Source: Xaviernesmea oryzae
Lineage (GTDB): Bacteria > Pseudomonadota > Alphaproteobacteria > Rhizobiales > Rhizobiaceae
Assembly: GCF_900177415.1 (NCBI RefSeq)
Contig: NZ_FXAF01000006.1
Span: 706,001 to 770,000, forward strand
Direction of reading: 5' to 3'
Length of the DNA stretch: 64,000 bases
The notes beneath the pieces are model-generated. The model ran no database searches, was not told the origin of the DNA, and worked only from the letters and a program-made list of their open reading frames with translations. A program made the position numbers and the translations under genes. Of the stretch, positions 25,626 through 34,806 are shown piece after piece. The first letter of the stretch is position 1. Each line of letters starts with the position of its first letter.

Positions 25626-26201
25626 TCAGTTCTTGATATTGGTGGAATCGATCCAGCCAATATTGCCGTCGTTGCGGCGGTAAACGATGTTCAACTCTTC
25701 CTTGCCGGGGCTGCGGAACAGGAGAACCGGTTCGTCGGTCATGTCCAGCGCCATCACGGCGCTTGCCACCGACATTGTCTTCAATTGCTTCGAGCTTTCA
25801 GCGACGATGGTCGGCGCGAAATCCTCGGGCAGTTCATCCGCTTCATCCGGTATGCGGTCCATGACGGTATAGGCGACTTCCGCGTGGCCGTTCATGTGGT
25901 TGCCCGCATGATGATCCTTGAGCCGCCGCTTGTAGCGGCGCAGCCGCTTCTCGATCCGCTCTGCCGCGGCATCGAAACTGCCCTGCGGATCATTCGCCTC
26001 TCCCGCCGCATGCAGGACGATCCCGGTGTCGAGATGCACCTTGCAGTCAGCCGAAAAGCGCGAACCGGACTTTTCCACGATGACCTGGCTGGCATACCCC
26101 CCGTCGAAGTACTTGGCCACTGCCTCACCGATCTGCTCCTCGATCCTTTGACGGAACGAATCGCCAATTTCCATATGCTTACCGGATACACGCACACTCA
26201 T
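25626..26201 (-). CDS. hpf: Ribosome hibernation promoting factor, long form
   Basis: Binds the 30S subunit at rest and makes inactive 100S ribosome dimers. 191 residues, so the long form: N-terminal S30AE domain (about 1-105, VSGKHMEIGDSFRQRIEEQI) and a C-terminal dimerisation domain (about 130-188, PTIVAESSKQLKTMSVASAV and VYRRNDGNIGWID). It is 246 bases downstream of rpoN and 69 bases upstream of ptsN, and probably has its own promoter. Confidence 0.94.
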   Translation of the reverse strand: MSVRVSGKHMEIGDSFRQRIEEQIGEAVAKYFDGGYASQVIVEKSGSRFSADCKVHLDTGIVLHAAGEANDPQGSFDAAAERIEKRLRRYKRRLKDHHAGNHMNGHAEVAYTVMDRIPDEADELPEDFAPTIVAESSKQLKTMSVASAVMALDMTDEPVLLFRSPGKEELNIVYRRNDGNIGWIDSTNIKN

Positions 26202-26236
26202 GGAATTTTTCCTTCTTGTCGTGACTTGCGTGTTTC

Positions 26237-26265
26237 AGTCTACGCCAAGCCGCCCCCTCATCCAA
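26237..26265 (-). promoter_or_regulatory. Candidate promoter of hpf
   Basis: On the minus strand TTGGAT (26260-26265), a 17-base spacer and TAGACT (26237-26242) lie 36 bases upstream of the hpf start. The -10 is 4/6 and the -35 is 3/6, so support is modest, but position in the 246-base gap after rpoN is suitable. Confidence 0.3.
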
Positions 26266-26447
26266 GCCATTCGCATGCGACAAGGCCAAATTGCTGCAAT
26301 CGATGCCTGCTGGATAGTGGGATTGTCCGTACCATGTTCCGTGCAATTGCGGCGGGCTTCTAGCGTCCGGGGCCGGGAATGTCAACGGTCGCGGGCATCA
26401 GGAATTCGACGTAGTCCGGGAGAGGCTTCGGCGCACGGGTGCGCGGC

Positions 26448-28007
26448 CTAGAAAGCCGCGACCTTGGCGAGCGCGCGTTTCTCCCGCCGGCGCTGTACGG
26501 AGGAGGGGATGTTCATCGCCTCGCGGTATTTCGCGACGGTGCGGCGGGCAAGCTCGACGCCGCCGCGCTTCAGGCTGATCACGATGTCGTCGTCGGAAAG
26601 CACGGCGTCCGGCGTCTCCTGGGCGATCATCTGGCGGATGCGGTGACGCACCGCTTCGGCCGAATGGCTGTCGCCGCCCTCCTCGGCCGAGCCGATCGAG
26701 ACGGTGAAGAAATATTTGAGCTCGAACAGGCCCCTGGGCGTCAGCATGTATTTGTTGGAGGTGACGCGGCTCACCGTCGATTCATGCATTTTGATCGCCT
26801 CGGCGACCGTCTTCAGATTGAGCGGCCGCAGGTGGTCGACGCCGTGCATCAGGAAGGCGTCCTGCTGCCGGACGATTTCGGCCGCCACCTTCATGATCGT
26901 CTTTGCCCGCTGGTCGAGGCTGCGGGTCAGCCAGTTGGCGTTCTGCAGGCATTCGGAGAGGAAATTGTGGTCCTCGCCATTCTTCGGGCAGTTCTTCGCG
27001 ACCTTCTGGAAATAGGCCTGGTTCACCAGCACGCGCGGCAGCGTGTCGGGATTGAGCTCGACCATCCAGCTTCCGTCCGGCGCGGCGCGAACGACGATAT
27101 CGGGGGCGATCGTCTCGGAAACGCCGCTTTCGAACCCGGCGCCCGGCTTCGGATTGAGCCCGCGGATTTCCGCCAGCATGTCGATCAGGTCCTCGTCGTC
27201 GACGCCGCAGATTTTCCTGAGCGAGGCGAAGTCGCGCTTGGCAAGCAGTTCCAGATGGTTGACGAGCGCCTCCATGGCCGGGTCCAGCCTGTTTCTCTGA
27301 CGAAGCTGGATCGCCAGGCATTCGCTGAGCGAGCGGGCGAAGACGCCCGGCGGGTCGAGCGTCTGCAGCGCCTGCAGAATGGCCTCCACGTCCTCGGCGC
27401 GCTTGCCGAGGCGGGCCGCGATTTCCTGGAGGTCTCCCTGCAGGTAGCCGGCCTCGTCGAGCTGGTCGACCAGGTGCTGGGCGACGAGGCGGTCGGCCGC
27501 GCCGCCGAGAAGAAAGGGGACCTGCTGGTTCATGTGGTCGCGCAGCGTCACCTGGCCGGCGACGAAGTCGTCCAGGTCGTAATCCTCGCCGGCTTCCCCG
27601 CCCGGCATGCTTTTCCACTGGCTGAGCAATTCCGGTGCGTCGGCGCGCCGGGCCGGGCCGTCGTCGGGAAAGACGTTCTCGAACCCCGTATCGAGCCCTT
27701 CGTCGAGCCGTTCCGCCGTGATGGAGGAGGAGGTGCCTTCGTACCAGTGCCCCTCGGTCGCCCCGTCGGTGCCGTCGCCCCCGCTTTCGGGATCGGAAAA
27801 GGCCTGGTTGTCCTCAAAGCCCGTTTCGGCGCCGTTTTCGCCGCCGTCTGACGCGATTTCGAGCAGCGGATTCTTCTCGACTTCCTGGGCGATGAACTGG
27901 GTGAGCTCGAAATGCGTCATCTGCAGCAGCTGGATGGATTGCATCAGCTGCGGCGTCATCACCAGCGATTGAGTCTGCCTCAGGAAAAGGCTGGCGGATA
28001 AACCCAT
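26448..28007 (-). CDS. rpoN: RNA polymerase sigma-54 factor
   Basis: Directs RNA polymerase to -24/-12 promoters for nitrogen assimilation, nitrogen fixation and dicarboxylate transport genes. 519 residues: glutamine-rich activator-interaction region I (1-50, LVMTPQLMQSIQLLQM), an acidic region II (about 55-120), the core-binding region, and near the C-terminus the RpoN box ARRTVAKYRE with a following arginine-rich tail. Downstream of lptB, with hpf and ptsN after it. Its 195-base upstream gap contains a consensus sigma-54 promoter on the opposite strand, which may mediate negative autoregulation. Confidence 0.97.
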   Translation of the reverse strand: MGLSASLFLRQTQSLVMTPQLMQSIQLLQMTHFELTQFIAQEVEKNPLLEIASDGGENGAETGFEDNQAFSDPESGGDGTDGATEGHWYEGTSSSITAERLDEGLDTGFENVFPDDGPARRADAPELLSQWKSMPGGEAGEDYDLDDFVAGQVTLRDHMNQQVPFLLGGAADRLVAQHLVDQLDEAGYLQGDLQEIAARLGKRAEDVEAILQALQTLDPPGVFARSLSECLAIQLRQRNRLDPAMEALVNHLELLAKRDFASLRKICGVDDEDLIDMLAEIRGLNPKPGAGFESGVSETIAPDIVVRAAPDGSWMVELNPDTLPRVLVNQAYFQKVAKNCPKNGEDHNFLSECLQNANWLTRSLDQRAKTIMKVAAEIVRQQDAFLMHGVDHLRPLNLKTVAEAIKMHESTVSRVTSNKYMLTPRGLFELKYFFTVSIGSAEEGGDSHSAEAVRHRIRQMIAQETPDAVLSDDDIVISLKRGGVELARRTVAKYREAMNIPSSVQRRREKRALAKVAAF

Positions 28008-28107
28008 GACGGACGCGAAACTCCCCTGGAATCTCCCTGCGCCGCTCCTTCATGAAGCGACGACCCACGCTTCCGGCCATGCCCCTTCGACGGCCGGATT
28101 TCGCAAC

Positions 28108-28123
28108 TGGCACAAGAATTGCT
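28108..28123 (+). promoter_or_regulatory. Consensus sigma-54 (-24/-12) promoter, antisense orientation
   Basis: TGGCAC-AAGAA-TTGCT, preceded by C and followed by TTTTT, gives the invariant GG (28109-28110) and GC (28121-28122) ten bases apart, as sigma-54 requires. It points rightward, away from rpoN and into the 3' end of lptB on the antisense strand; a transcript would begin near 28134. It overlaps a candidate sigma-70 promoter for rpoN on the minus strand (TTGACC at 28138-28143, AATTCT at 28115-28120). Confidence 0.65.
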
Positions 28124-28149
28124 TTTTTAGAAGATTTGGTCAAGCGCTG

Positions 28150-28183
28150 CCGTGCGGAGAAGGTAAACTTCTTTGCCGCACGG
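28150..28183. terminator. Strong hairpin in the lptB-rpoN gap
   Basis: Stem CCGTGCGG-AGAAG (28150-28162) pairs with CTTCT and CCGCACGG (28168-28183) with a three-base bulge. It lies 19 bases beyond the lptB stop and would also be the first structure in a transcript from the antisense sigma-54 promoter. No T-run follows on either strand, so it may be an attenuator, an RNA end stabiliser or part of a small RNA. Confidence 0.4.
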
Positions 28184-28202
28184 GATGCTTTGCGGCACGC
28201 CA

Positions 28203-29009
28203 CTACAGGCTGAACTTGTCGCCCAGGTACAAGCGGCGGACGTCCGGGTTGTTGACGATATCGTCCGCCCGGCCGTGCGTCAGCACTTCGCCCGCGTGGA
28301 TGATGTAGGCCCGGTCGATGAGGCCGAGCGTCTCGCGGACGTTGTGGTCCGTTATCAGAACGCCGATCCCGCGCGCCGTCAAGTGGCGCACGAGATTCTG
28401 GATGTCCGAGACGGAGATCGGATCGACGCCGGCGAACGGCTCGTCGAGCAGCATGAAGGCCGGATCGGTCGCCAGCGCCCGGGCGATTTCGAGGCGCCGC
28501 CGCTCGCCGCCGGAAAGCGCCACCGCCGCGGATTTGCGGAGCTGGCCGATATGGAACTCGTCCAGAAGCTCGTCGAGCTTGCTTTCCCGCTTGTCCCTGT
28601 CCGGCTGGTGCACTTCGAGCACGGCGCGGATATTCTCCTCCACCGTCAGCCCGCGGAAGATCGAGGCTTCCTGCGGCAGGTAGCCCACGCCGAGCCGCGC
28701 CCGGCGGTACATCGGCATCCGGGTGACCTCGTTGCCGTTGATGGCGATCATGCCTTCGTCGACCGGCACGAGCCCGGTGATCATGTAGAAGCAGGTGGTC
28801 TTGCCGGCGCCGTTCGGTCCGAGCAGCCCGACGGCCTCGCCGCGGCGCACGACGAGCGACACGCCGTTGACGACGCGGCGCGTATCATAGGTCTTGGAAA
28901 GGCCGTGCGCGACGAGCGTTCCCTCGTAGCGCGCTTTGTCGCGTGCGACGAAGGGTTCGGGCGCGGACGGCTTCCTGGCCGACAGACTGGAGAGCAGCGG
29001 TATTTTCAC
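28203..29009 (-). CDS. lptB: LPS export ABC transporter ATP-binding protein
   Basis: ATPase that powers lipopolysaccharide extraction by LptF/LptG on the inner face of the inner membrane. 268 residues: Walker A GPNGAGKTT (64-72), Q-loop LPQEASIF, signature LSGGERRRLEIARAL and Walker B FMLLDEPFAGVDP, His switch in LITDHNV. About 28 extra residues at the N-terminus compared with E. coli LptB. It begins 12 bases after lptA, in a lptC-lptA-lptB operon that continues to rpoN, as in many proteobacteria. Confidence 0.96.
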   Translation of the reverse strand: MKIPLLSSLSARKPSAPEPFVARDKARYEGTLVAHGLSKTYDTRRVVNGVSLVVRRGEAVGLLGPNGAGKTTCFYMITGLVPVDEGMIAINGNEVTRMPMYRRARLGVGYLPQEASIFRGLTVEENIRAVLEVHQPDRDKRESKLDELLDEFHIGQLRKSAAVALSGGERRRLEIARALATDPAFMLLDEPFAGVDPISVSDIQNLVRHLTARGIGVLITDHNVRETLGLIDRAYIIHAGEVLTHGRADDIVNNPDVRRLYLGDKFSL

Positions 29010-29021
29010 GTCGGGCGTCTG

Positions 29022-29588
29022 TTATCGGTTTTGTTGCTGCTGCCGTGATTTCGGATCGAGCATGATCTCGACGCGCCCACCGCAGCTGTCGAGCTTCGCC
29101 TCTCCGGTTGCCATCAGCACGGTGAGCTTGCAACCCTTGAATACGTTGGGCCCTTCGGAAAGCACGACCTGCTTGCCGGAAAGCACGAAAGTCTGGGAGG
29201 CCATGTCGAACTCGCCCTTTTCGGCGGTCGCCTGTTGCGTGCCGGAGCTCAGGAAGACCGTGCCGTCCAGGAAGATCTTGTCGATATTGGCATTGCCGGC
29301 GGTGACCGACGCGCCTTCCTGGCCCGTATAGAGGACGGTCATCTTGCCCGCCTTCATCGTGGTCGTGCCTTGCACGACCTGGACGTTGCCGGTGAAGAAG
29401 GCCTTCTTCTCCTGCTCCTTGATCTCGAGCTGGTCGCTCTGGATCTGGATGGGCTGGTCGCCGGAAAGCTTGAGGCCTTCCATCTGGCTGGTGGTCGACT
29501 GGGCGTGTGCAGCGGCGGCGAGACAGGACATCAAGCCTGCCGCGATCAGAACTGCGGTATTCCGGGTGAGAAGGCGGCGATACATCAT
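29022..29588 (-). CDS. lptA: LPS transport periplasmic bridge protein LptA
   Basis: OstA-family beta-jellyroll that carries lipopolysaccharide across the periplasm. 188 residues with a signal peptide at about 1-29 (LIAAGLMSCLAAAAHAQS, cleavage after AHA) and an OstA domain at about 45-165 (KKAFFTGNVQVVQGTTTMKA, GNANIDKIFLDGTVFLSSG). A basic glutamine-rich tail (SRQQQQNR) ends it. It begins 12 bases after lptC and lies 12 bases before lptB. Confidence 0.92.
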   Translation of the reverse strand: MMYRRLLTRNTAVLIAAGLMSCLAAAAHAQSTTSQMEGLKLSGDQPIQIQSDQLEIKEQEKKAFFTGNVQVVQGTTTMKAGKMTVLYTGQEGASVTAGNANIDKIFLDGTVFLSSGTQQATAEKGEFDMASQTFVLSGKQVVLSEGPNVFKGCKLTVLMATGEAKLDSCGGRVEIMLDPKSRQQQQNR

Positions 29589-29600
29589 GGCGGCCGGGCT

Positions 29601-30269
29601 CTATTTGCCTTGGTTGCGGATTGCGGCAGGGTCGAGATGGACGCGAACCTGACCTTGGAATGTGATAGTGCGTCCCTTATCCGTTATCTTTAAAGACTCT
29701 GCAACAATCGAACCTTCCTTCATGGAGATATCGACGGGGTCGGGCGTCTCCATGATCCCTCCGGGGATATCCATGCGGGCGGATTTGAAGCGGGCGGTGA
29801 TGCCGTTCGACAGGTTGACGTCGAAAGGCGCGGTGAGGTTGAGCTTGTCGGAACCGCGGTCGAAATCGGCGCCGGTCGCCGTCACCCGCGCGATCACGTC
29901 GTCGTTGATCGGCACGGCGGCCTTCACGTCCTCGAGCGTGATCATGTTCGGGTTCTGGATGTCCTGCAGCGCGCGGGTGGCGATCATCGAATAGCTGATG
30001 CCGTCGCTGTTGCGGCCCGAGATCGCCGGACGCTCCATGACGATCTTGCCGTTCTCGATGCGGGCGTTCTCGATGGAGAGGTTCTCCGGCAGATAGGCGC
30101 GGATGATCGAAACGCCGATGAAGAGGGCCGAGATCACGGCGGCGCCGACGGGCAGCAGGACTTTCAGCTTCCGCACCAGCGTGGAATGGGCGAGCGCTGC
30201 CTGATAGGCGTCGGCATGCGGATCCAGCGCCGCCACGAGGCCTGCCGTCTTTCGAATATGCTGCAGCAT
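29601..30269 (-). CDS. lptC: LPS export inner-membrane protein LptC
   Basis: Single-pass membrane protein that links LptBFG to LptA. From the ATG at 30269 it has 222 residues: a short cytoplasmic segment, one helix (about 36-57, LLPVGAAVISALFIGVSIIR), and a periplasmic beta-jellyroll. The frame is open to 30422, and Met at 30374 is an alternative start, but the added residues look unlike a family member; neither start has a strong ribosome binding site, so the start is uncertain. First gene of the lptCAB operon, divergent from sppA. Confidence 0.85.
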   Translation of the reverse strand: MLQHIRKTAGLVAALDPHADAYQAALAHSTLVRKLKVLLPVGAAVISALFIGVSIIRAYLPENLSIENARIENGKIVMERPAISGRNSDGISYSMIATRALQDIQNPNMITLEDVKAAVPINDDVIARVTATGADFDRGSDKLNLTAPFDVNLSNGITARFKSARMDIPGGIMETPDPVDISMKEGSIVAESLKITDKGRTITFQGQVRVHLDPAAIRNQGK

Positions 30270-30476
30270 GGTTGCCGGATCGATCCTTGTTTGCCTTTCG
30301 CCGTCCCCTCCGCCGTTCGGCCGGAATCGGAACGGAAGCGGCTTTGCTTGTCCGCCAATATGGTTTTTATTCATCAACAAACAATAACGGACAACATAAA
30401 AACGTGATGTGCCCTGCTGCAAAACGCGCTAGAGAGCCTATTTAGCAGCGCGCAGCGCATCTCGAAAGGTGGTCTC

Positions 30477-31433
30477 ATGGATCAAATGGCAATCGCGGAC
30501 CGGCGTTCACTGCGCCGCAAGCTGAGCTTCTGGCGCATCGTCGCCCTGGTCTTTCTGATCGGCATCGGGTTCGCGCTCTACCGGTTCGCCGGCGGTGACC
30601 GCGTGGGGGCGGCCGGGCCGCATGTCGCCCGCATCGAGATTTCCGGCATGATCACCGACAACAAGGAGCTTCTGGAGCGGCTCGACCGGATCGCCGACAG
30701 CGGTCAGGCCAAGGCGCTCATCGTGTCGATCTCCTCGCCGGGCGGCACGACCTATGGCGGCGAGCGCATCTTCAAGGCGCTCCGTCATGTCGCGGAAAAG
30801 AAGCCGGTCGTCTCCGACATCCGCACGCTCGCGGCCTCCGCCGGTTACATGGTCGCCGCCGCCGGCGACCAGATCGTCGCCGGAGAAAGCTCGATCACCG
30901 GCTCGATCGGCGTCATCTTCCAGTACCCGCAGATCGCCGAGATGATGCAGAAGATCGGCGTCTCGCTGGAGGAGATCAAATCGGCGCCGCTGAAGGCCGA
31001 ACCGTCGCCCTTCCATCCGGCGAGCGAGGAAGCCAGGACGATGATCCGCAACATGGTGATGGACAGCTACGGCTGGTTCGTCGATCTGGTCGCCGACCGC
31101 CGCAAGCTGCCGCGCGAAGACGTCCTGAAGCTGGCCGACGGGACGATCTTCACCGGGCGCCAGGCGCTCAACGTCAAGCTGGTCGACAAGCTCGGCGGCG
31201 ACGAGGACATACGGGCCTATCTGGAATCGCGCGGCGTCTCGAAGGACCTGCCGGTCGTCGACTGGAAGGAGCGCGGATCCTCCTCGTCCTTCTGGTTCGC
31301 GAGCGCCATGTCCGAGTTCGTCCGGCAGACCGGTTTAGGTGAGGCGATCGCTCCCTATGCCTTTCGGATATTCGGGACGGACAAGTTGTTTCTTGACGGT
31401 CTGGTCTCCGTTTGGCAGGTTGGGCGCGGATGA
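30477..31433 (+). CDS. sppA: Signal peptide peptidase SppA
   Basis: Membrane-bound serine protease of the S49 family that degrades cleaved signal peptides in the periplasm. 318 residues, the short form of one S49 repeat. A membrane helix at about 20-36 follows a basic N-terminus; motifs are SSPGGTTYGGERI, the nucleophile region AASAGYMVAAAGD (Ser about 121) and GSIGV. A Lys in SAPLKAEPSPF is the likely general base. AAAGGTGGTCTC precedes the ATG. Next gene ihfB starts 26 bases later. Confidence 0.93.
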   Translation: MDQMAIADRRSLRRKLSFWRIVALVFLIGIGFALYRFAGGDRVGAAGPHVARIEISGMITDNKELLERLDRIADSGQAKALIVSISSPGGTTYGGERIFKALRHVAEKKPVVSDIRTLAASAGYMVAAAGDQIVAGESSITGSIGVIFQYPQIAEMMQKIGVSLEEIKSAPLKAEPSPFHPASEEARTMIRNMVMDSYGWFVDLVADRRKLPREDVLKLADGTIFTGRQALNVKLVDKLGGDEDIRAYLESRGVSKDLPVVDWKERGSSSSFWFASAMSEFVRQTGLGEAIAPYAFRIFGTDKLFLDGLVSVWQVGRG

Positions 31434-31459
31434 AAATCTAATTTTTTCAGGGGACAACC

Positions 31460-31759
31460 GTGATCAAGTCAGAACTGGTTCAGATCGTTGCAGCCCGCAA
31501 TCCGCATCTCTACCATCGCGACGTCGAGAACATCGTGAACGCCGTGCTCGATGAGATCACAGATGCTCTGGCCGCCGGAAACCGCGTCGAACTGCGCGGC
31601 TTCGGCGCATTCTCGGTGAAGAATCGCCCCTCCCGCTCCGGCCGCAATCCCCGCACCGGCGAAAGCGTCTTCGTCGAGGAGAAGTGGGTTCCCTTCTTCA
31701 AGACCGGCAAGGAGCTGCGCGAGCGCCTCAACCCCGACCTCGCCGACGAGGACGATTGA
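31460..31759 (+). CDS. ihfB: Integration host factor beta subunit
   Basis: DNA-bending protein that pairs with IHF alpha and assists sigma-54 promoters, recombination and nucleoid structure. 99 residues; typical start [20 protein letters not shown] and the DNA-intercalating arm [23 protein letters not shown] start preceded by AGGGGA. Co-directional with sppA (26 bases) and followed by a LapA-type gene. The acidic C-terminus (LADEDD) is slightly longer than in E. coli. Confidence 0.96.
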   Translation: MIKSELVQIVAARNPHLYHRDVENIVNAVLDEITDALAAGNRVELRGFGAFSVKNRPSRSGRNPRTGESVFVEEKWVPFFKTGKELRERLNPDLADEDD

Positions 31760-31861
31760 TCCCGCTGCGCGGTCGTCCGTCACCCTTGAAACCCCCTGAA
31801 GTGCGCCTATTCTGCAACGGACGCCGATAAAACGGCAGGTCGCCTGTTGCCGGAGAATCCC

Positions 31862-32197
31862 ATGGACAAGTTCAAACGGATCGTCTCTCTCGTCATCTTC
31901 GTGCCGCTCGGCATCGTGCTGATCGTGCTCGCGGTGGCGAACCGCCAGGTGGTGACGTTGGCGCTCAATCCTTTTCGGCCGGAAGACGGCGTTCTATCGG
32001 TAAGCGCGCCCTTTTTCCTGTTCCTGTTCCTGGCCGTCTTGGTCGGCATGCTGGTCGGCTCGGCGGTCACCTGGTGGAGCCAGGGCAAGCACCGCAAGCA
32101 GGCCCGCGCCGAGGCGCGCGAAGCCGTGAAGTGGCAGAACGAGCACAAGGCCGCCGTCGCGGGACGGTCGGCCTCGTCGCAACTGCCTTCGAAATAG
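31862..32197 (+). CDS. LapA-domain (lipopolysaccharide assembly A type) membrane protein
   Basis: A 111-residue inner-membrane protein with two hydrophobic helices (about 6-23 VSLVIFVPLGIVLIVLAV, and about 48-70) and a basic coiled C-terminal tail (KHRKQARAEAREAVKWQNEH). This is the DUF1049/LapA layout; in E. coli LapA works with LapB to control LpxC, but no lapB is adjacent here. The ATG at 31862 is used because GGAG lies 6 bases upstream; an upstream TTG is less likely. It follows ihfB, which is common in rhizobia. Confidence 0.8.
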   Translation: MDKFKRIVSLVIFVPLGIVLIVLAVANRQVVTLALNPFRPEDGVLSVSAPFFLFLFLAVLVGMLVGSAVTWWSQGKHRKQARAEAREAVKWQNEHKAAVAGRSASSQLPSK

Positions 32198-32199
32198 GA

Positions 32200-32655
32200 T
32201 CAGGCCTCGCCGGCCTTGGCGACGACGGCCTTGTTGAAATCCGCGAAGAACTGGGCTGCGAGCTTCTGCGAGGTCGAATCGATCAGGCGCGAGCCGAGCT
32301 GGGCGAGCTTGCCGCCGACCTGCGCCTTGGTGGAATACCGCAGCAGCGTGTCGGTGCCGTCTTCCACCAGCGTCACGGTCGCCGAACCCTTGGCGAAGCC
32401 TGCGATGCCGCCCTTGCCTTCGCCCGAAATCGTGTAGCTTTCCGGCGGGTTGATATCGGAAAGGGTGACTTCGCCGGAGAAGTTGGCCGAGACGGGGCCG
32501 ATCTTCAGCTTGACGGTGGCGGCGAGTTCCGTCGGCGATTTCTGCTCCAGGGTCTGGCAGCCGGGAATGCACTGCCGCAGGATTTCCGGATCGTTCAATG
32601 CCTGCCAGACCACTTCGCGGGGTGCTGCAATACGTTCTTCGCCGCCCATGTCCAT
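32200..32655 (-). CDS. SRPBCC/CoxG-family protein
   Basis: A 151-residue START-like fold related to CoxG, the carbon-monoxide dehydrogenase subunit G family. It begins MDMGGEERIAAPREVVWQAL, has the IPGCQTLE and SGEGKGGIAGFAKGSA segments, and ends in an amphipathic helix. The start at 32655 has GGAGGATCATCAC before it. No coxMSL genes are nearby, so a direct role in CO oxidation is not supported; many CoxG-like genes stand alone and bind hydrophobic ligands or membranes. Convergent with the LapA-type gene, two bases apart. Confidence 0.82.
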   Translation of the reverse strand: MDMGGEERIAAPREVVWQALNDPEILRQCIPGCQTLEQKSPTELAATVKLKIGPVSANFSGEVTLSDINPPESYTISGEGKGGIAGFAKGSATVTLVEDGTDTLLRYSTKAQVGGKLAQLGSRLIDSTSQKLAAQFFADFNKAVVAKAGEA

Positions 32656-32815
32656 GTGATGATCCTCCGAAAATGCATGTTGAAGGCTTATTGCAAGCCC
32701 GATGTCGTTTGCCAAGTGGGACAGATGCAGGGACAATAGACGAATGTAGTACCGTATGACAATAATGAAAACGTCACTTTCTTCGATTTGCCCGGCTTTG
32801 AAGAATTCCCGGTAA

Positions 32816-33949
32816 ATGTTATCTGCTGCCGCACGACAGGAATTTCCCAGGCGGACGAACGCATTGAAGAACAAGGAAAGGCGGCCGGGCGCGAAGCTCC
32901 GGGCCGAGGCCGGAAAGCGGCCGGCGCGCGAACATGCCGCCGCCAGGCCCGCATCCCGGCCCTTCGAAAAGCCGGCCAAACCCGTGCCCGCCACGCCGCA
33001 GGCCGAAACCCGCGCGCTTGTTCCGCGTGAGGGGGACCGCCCGGCCGAACGCGTGCCGGTTATCCTGGAATCGGCCGGTGCCGGCGATTTCCACCTGATC
33101 GACAGCGGCAACGGTTTGAAGCTTGAACAATACGGACCTTACCGCATAGTCCGGCCGGAGGCGCAGGCGCTCTGGCAGCCGGCGCTGGCCTCCCATGTCT
33201 GGGAGAAGGCGGATGCGGTCTTCACCGGCGATACGGACGAGGACGGCATGGGCCGCTGGCGTTTTCCGAAGGAGGCGCTCGGCGAGACCTGGCCGCTCTC
33301 GCTGCTCGGCGTCGATTTCCTCGGACGCTTCACGGCCTTCCGCCATGTCGGCGTCTTTCCGGAGCAGATCGTCCATTGGGACTGGATGAAGACCCGCGTC
33401 GAAGAAGCCGGACGGCCCTTAAAGGTACTGAACCTTTTCGGCTATACGGGCGTCGCATCGCTGGTCGCGGCCGCAGCCGGCGCGGAAGTCACCCATGTGG
33501 ACGCCTCGAAGAAGGCGATCGGCTGGGCGCGCGAAAACCAGTCGCTTGCAAGGCTCGACAAGGCGCCGATCCGCTGGATCTGCGAGGATGCCATGAAATT
33601 CATCCTGCGCGAGGAACGCCGCGGCAACCGCTACGACATCATCCTCACCGATCCGCCGAAATTCGGCCGCGGCCCGAACGGCGAGGTCTGGCAGCTCTTC
33701 GACCATCTCCCGCTGATGCTCGACATCTGCCGCGAGCTGCTGTCGCCGAGAGCGATCGGCCTTGTCCTGACCGCCTATTCGATCCGCGCGAGCTTCTATT
33801 CCATCCACGAGCTGATGCGCGAGACGATGCGCGGGGCAGGCGGCGCGGTGGAATCGGGCGAGCTCGTCATCCGCGAGGCCGGTCTCGACGGCAGAAGCCC
33901 CGGCCGCGCGCTCTCCACCTCCCTTTTCAGCCGTTGGGTGCCTGCATGA
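32816..33949 (+). CDS. Class I SAM-dependent methyltransferase, RlmI/RlmK-like
   Basis: A 377-residue protein. Residues 1-85 are basic, Ala/Pro-rich and probably disordered; 95-185 is a family-specific domain ([37 protein letters not shown]); 190-375 is a Rossmann methyltransferase with [20 protein letters not shown] (motif I), [14 protein letters not shown] and catalytic DPPKFG. The pattern suggests 23S rRNA base methylation, but the target is not known. Its stop overlaps the start of the next methyltransferase gene (ATGA), and lspA follows, so the three form a tight operon. Confidence 0.85.
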   Translation: MLSAAARQEFPRRTNALKNKERRPGAKLRAEAGKRPAREHAAARPASRPFEKPAKPVPATPQAETRALVPREGDRPAERVPVILESAGAGDFHLIDSGNGLKLEQYGPYRIVRPEAQALWQPALASHVWEKADAVFTGDTDEDGMGRWRFPKEALGETWPLSLLGVDFLGRFTAFRHVGVFPEQIVHWDWMKTRVEEAGRPLKVLNLFGYTGVASLVAAAAGAEVTHVDASKKAIGWARENQSLARLDKAPIRWICEDAMKFILREERRGNRYDIILTDPPKFGRGPNGEVWQLFDHLPLMLDICRELLSPRAIGLVLTAYSIRASFYSIHELMRETMRGAGGAVESGELVIREAGLDGRSPGRALSTSLFSRWVPA

Positions 33950-34806
33950 CCGACGATCATCACAAGTCCGGGCCGAGACGGGTGGGGCAGGTGAAGGAAG
34001 TCACTTCGCTTACCAATCCGGTCATCAAGGATATCAAGGCGCTCACCAACAAGAAGGACCGCGAGGAAAGCGGCACCTTCATGGCCGAAGGCCTGAAGCT
34101 CGTCATCGACGCGCTGGAGCTCGGCTGGTCGATCCGCACCCTCGTCTACGCCAAGGCCGCCAAAGGAAAACCCCTGGTGGAGCAGGTGGCGGCAAGGACG
34201 GTCGCCCATGGCGGGCTGGTGCTGGAAGTCAGCGAAAAGGTGCTGTCCTCGGTCACCCGCCGCGACAATCCGCAGATGGTGGTCGGCATTTTCGAGCAGC
34301 GCTGGAAGAGGCTCGACGATCTGAAGCCCGTGAAGGGCGAGACCCTCGTGGCGCTCGACCGCGTCCGCGACCCCGGCAATCTCGGCACCATCATCCGCAC
34401 CGCGGATGCGGCCGGCGCTTCCGCCGTCGTCCTGGTCGGAGAATGCACCGATCCCTTTTCGCTGGAGACGGTCCGCGCCACGATGGGCTCGGTCTTCGCC
34501 ATGCCGGTCGTCAGATGTTCGGCGGAGGAATTCCTCGCCTGGCAGAAGCGCTCCGGCGCGGAGGTCGTCGCCACCCATCTTGCCGGCGCCGTCGATTACC
34601 GCACCGTGGACTATGCGAAGAAGCCGGTCGTCCTGCTGATGGGCAACGAGCAGTCCGGCCTGCCGGACAATCTCGCCCGGGCGGCGGACCGCACCGTGCG
34701 CATCCCACAGCAGGGCAGGGCCGATTCGCTGAACCTCGCCGTCGCGACCGCCGTCATGCTCTTCGAGGCGCGGCGCCATCTTCTGAGCCTGGACGAGAAA
34801 AAATGA
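33946..34806 (+). CDS. TrmH/SpoU-family RNA methyltransferase
   Basis: A 286-residue SPOUT methyltransferase that 2'-O-methylates tRNA or rRNA. N-terminal substrate-binding domain (about 15-110, [18 protein letters not shown]) and the C-terminal knotted domain with motif 1 [17 protein letters not shown], motif 2 [10 protein letters not shown] and motif 3 [18 protein letters not shown]. It overlaps the upstream methyltransferase and lspA by ATGA at both ends, so all three are translationally coupled. The exact nucleotide target is not readable. Confidence 0.9.
   Translation: MTDDHHKSGPRRVGQVKEVTSLTNPVIKDIKALTNKKDREESGTFMAEGLKLVIDALELGWSIRTLVYAKAAKGKPLVEQVAARTVAHGGLVLEVSEKVLSSVTRRDNPQMVVGIFEQRWKRLDDLKPVKGETLVALDRVRDPGNLGTIIRTADAAGASAVVLVGECTDPFSLETVRATMGSVFAMPVVRCSAEEFLAWQKRSGAEVVATHLAGAVDYRTVDYAKKPVVLLMGNEQSGLPDNLARAADRTVRIPQQGRADSLNLAVATAVMLFEARRHLLSLDEKK

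Noticed and set aside
26431..26444. GCGCAC-GG-GTGCGC just after rpoN as a terminator
   Set aside because: The stem is short and no T-run follows in the direction of rpoN transcription.
32200..32655. Assignment of the SRPBCC gene as a functional CoxG of carbon-monoxide dehydrogenase
   Set aside because: No coxM, coxS, coxL or maturation genes lie nearby, and CoxG-like proteins often occur without them, so only the family name is given.
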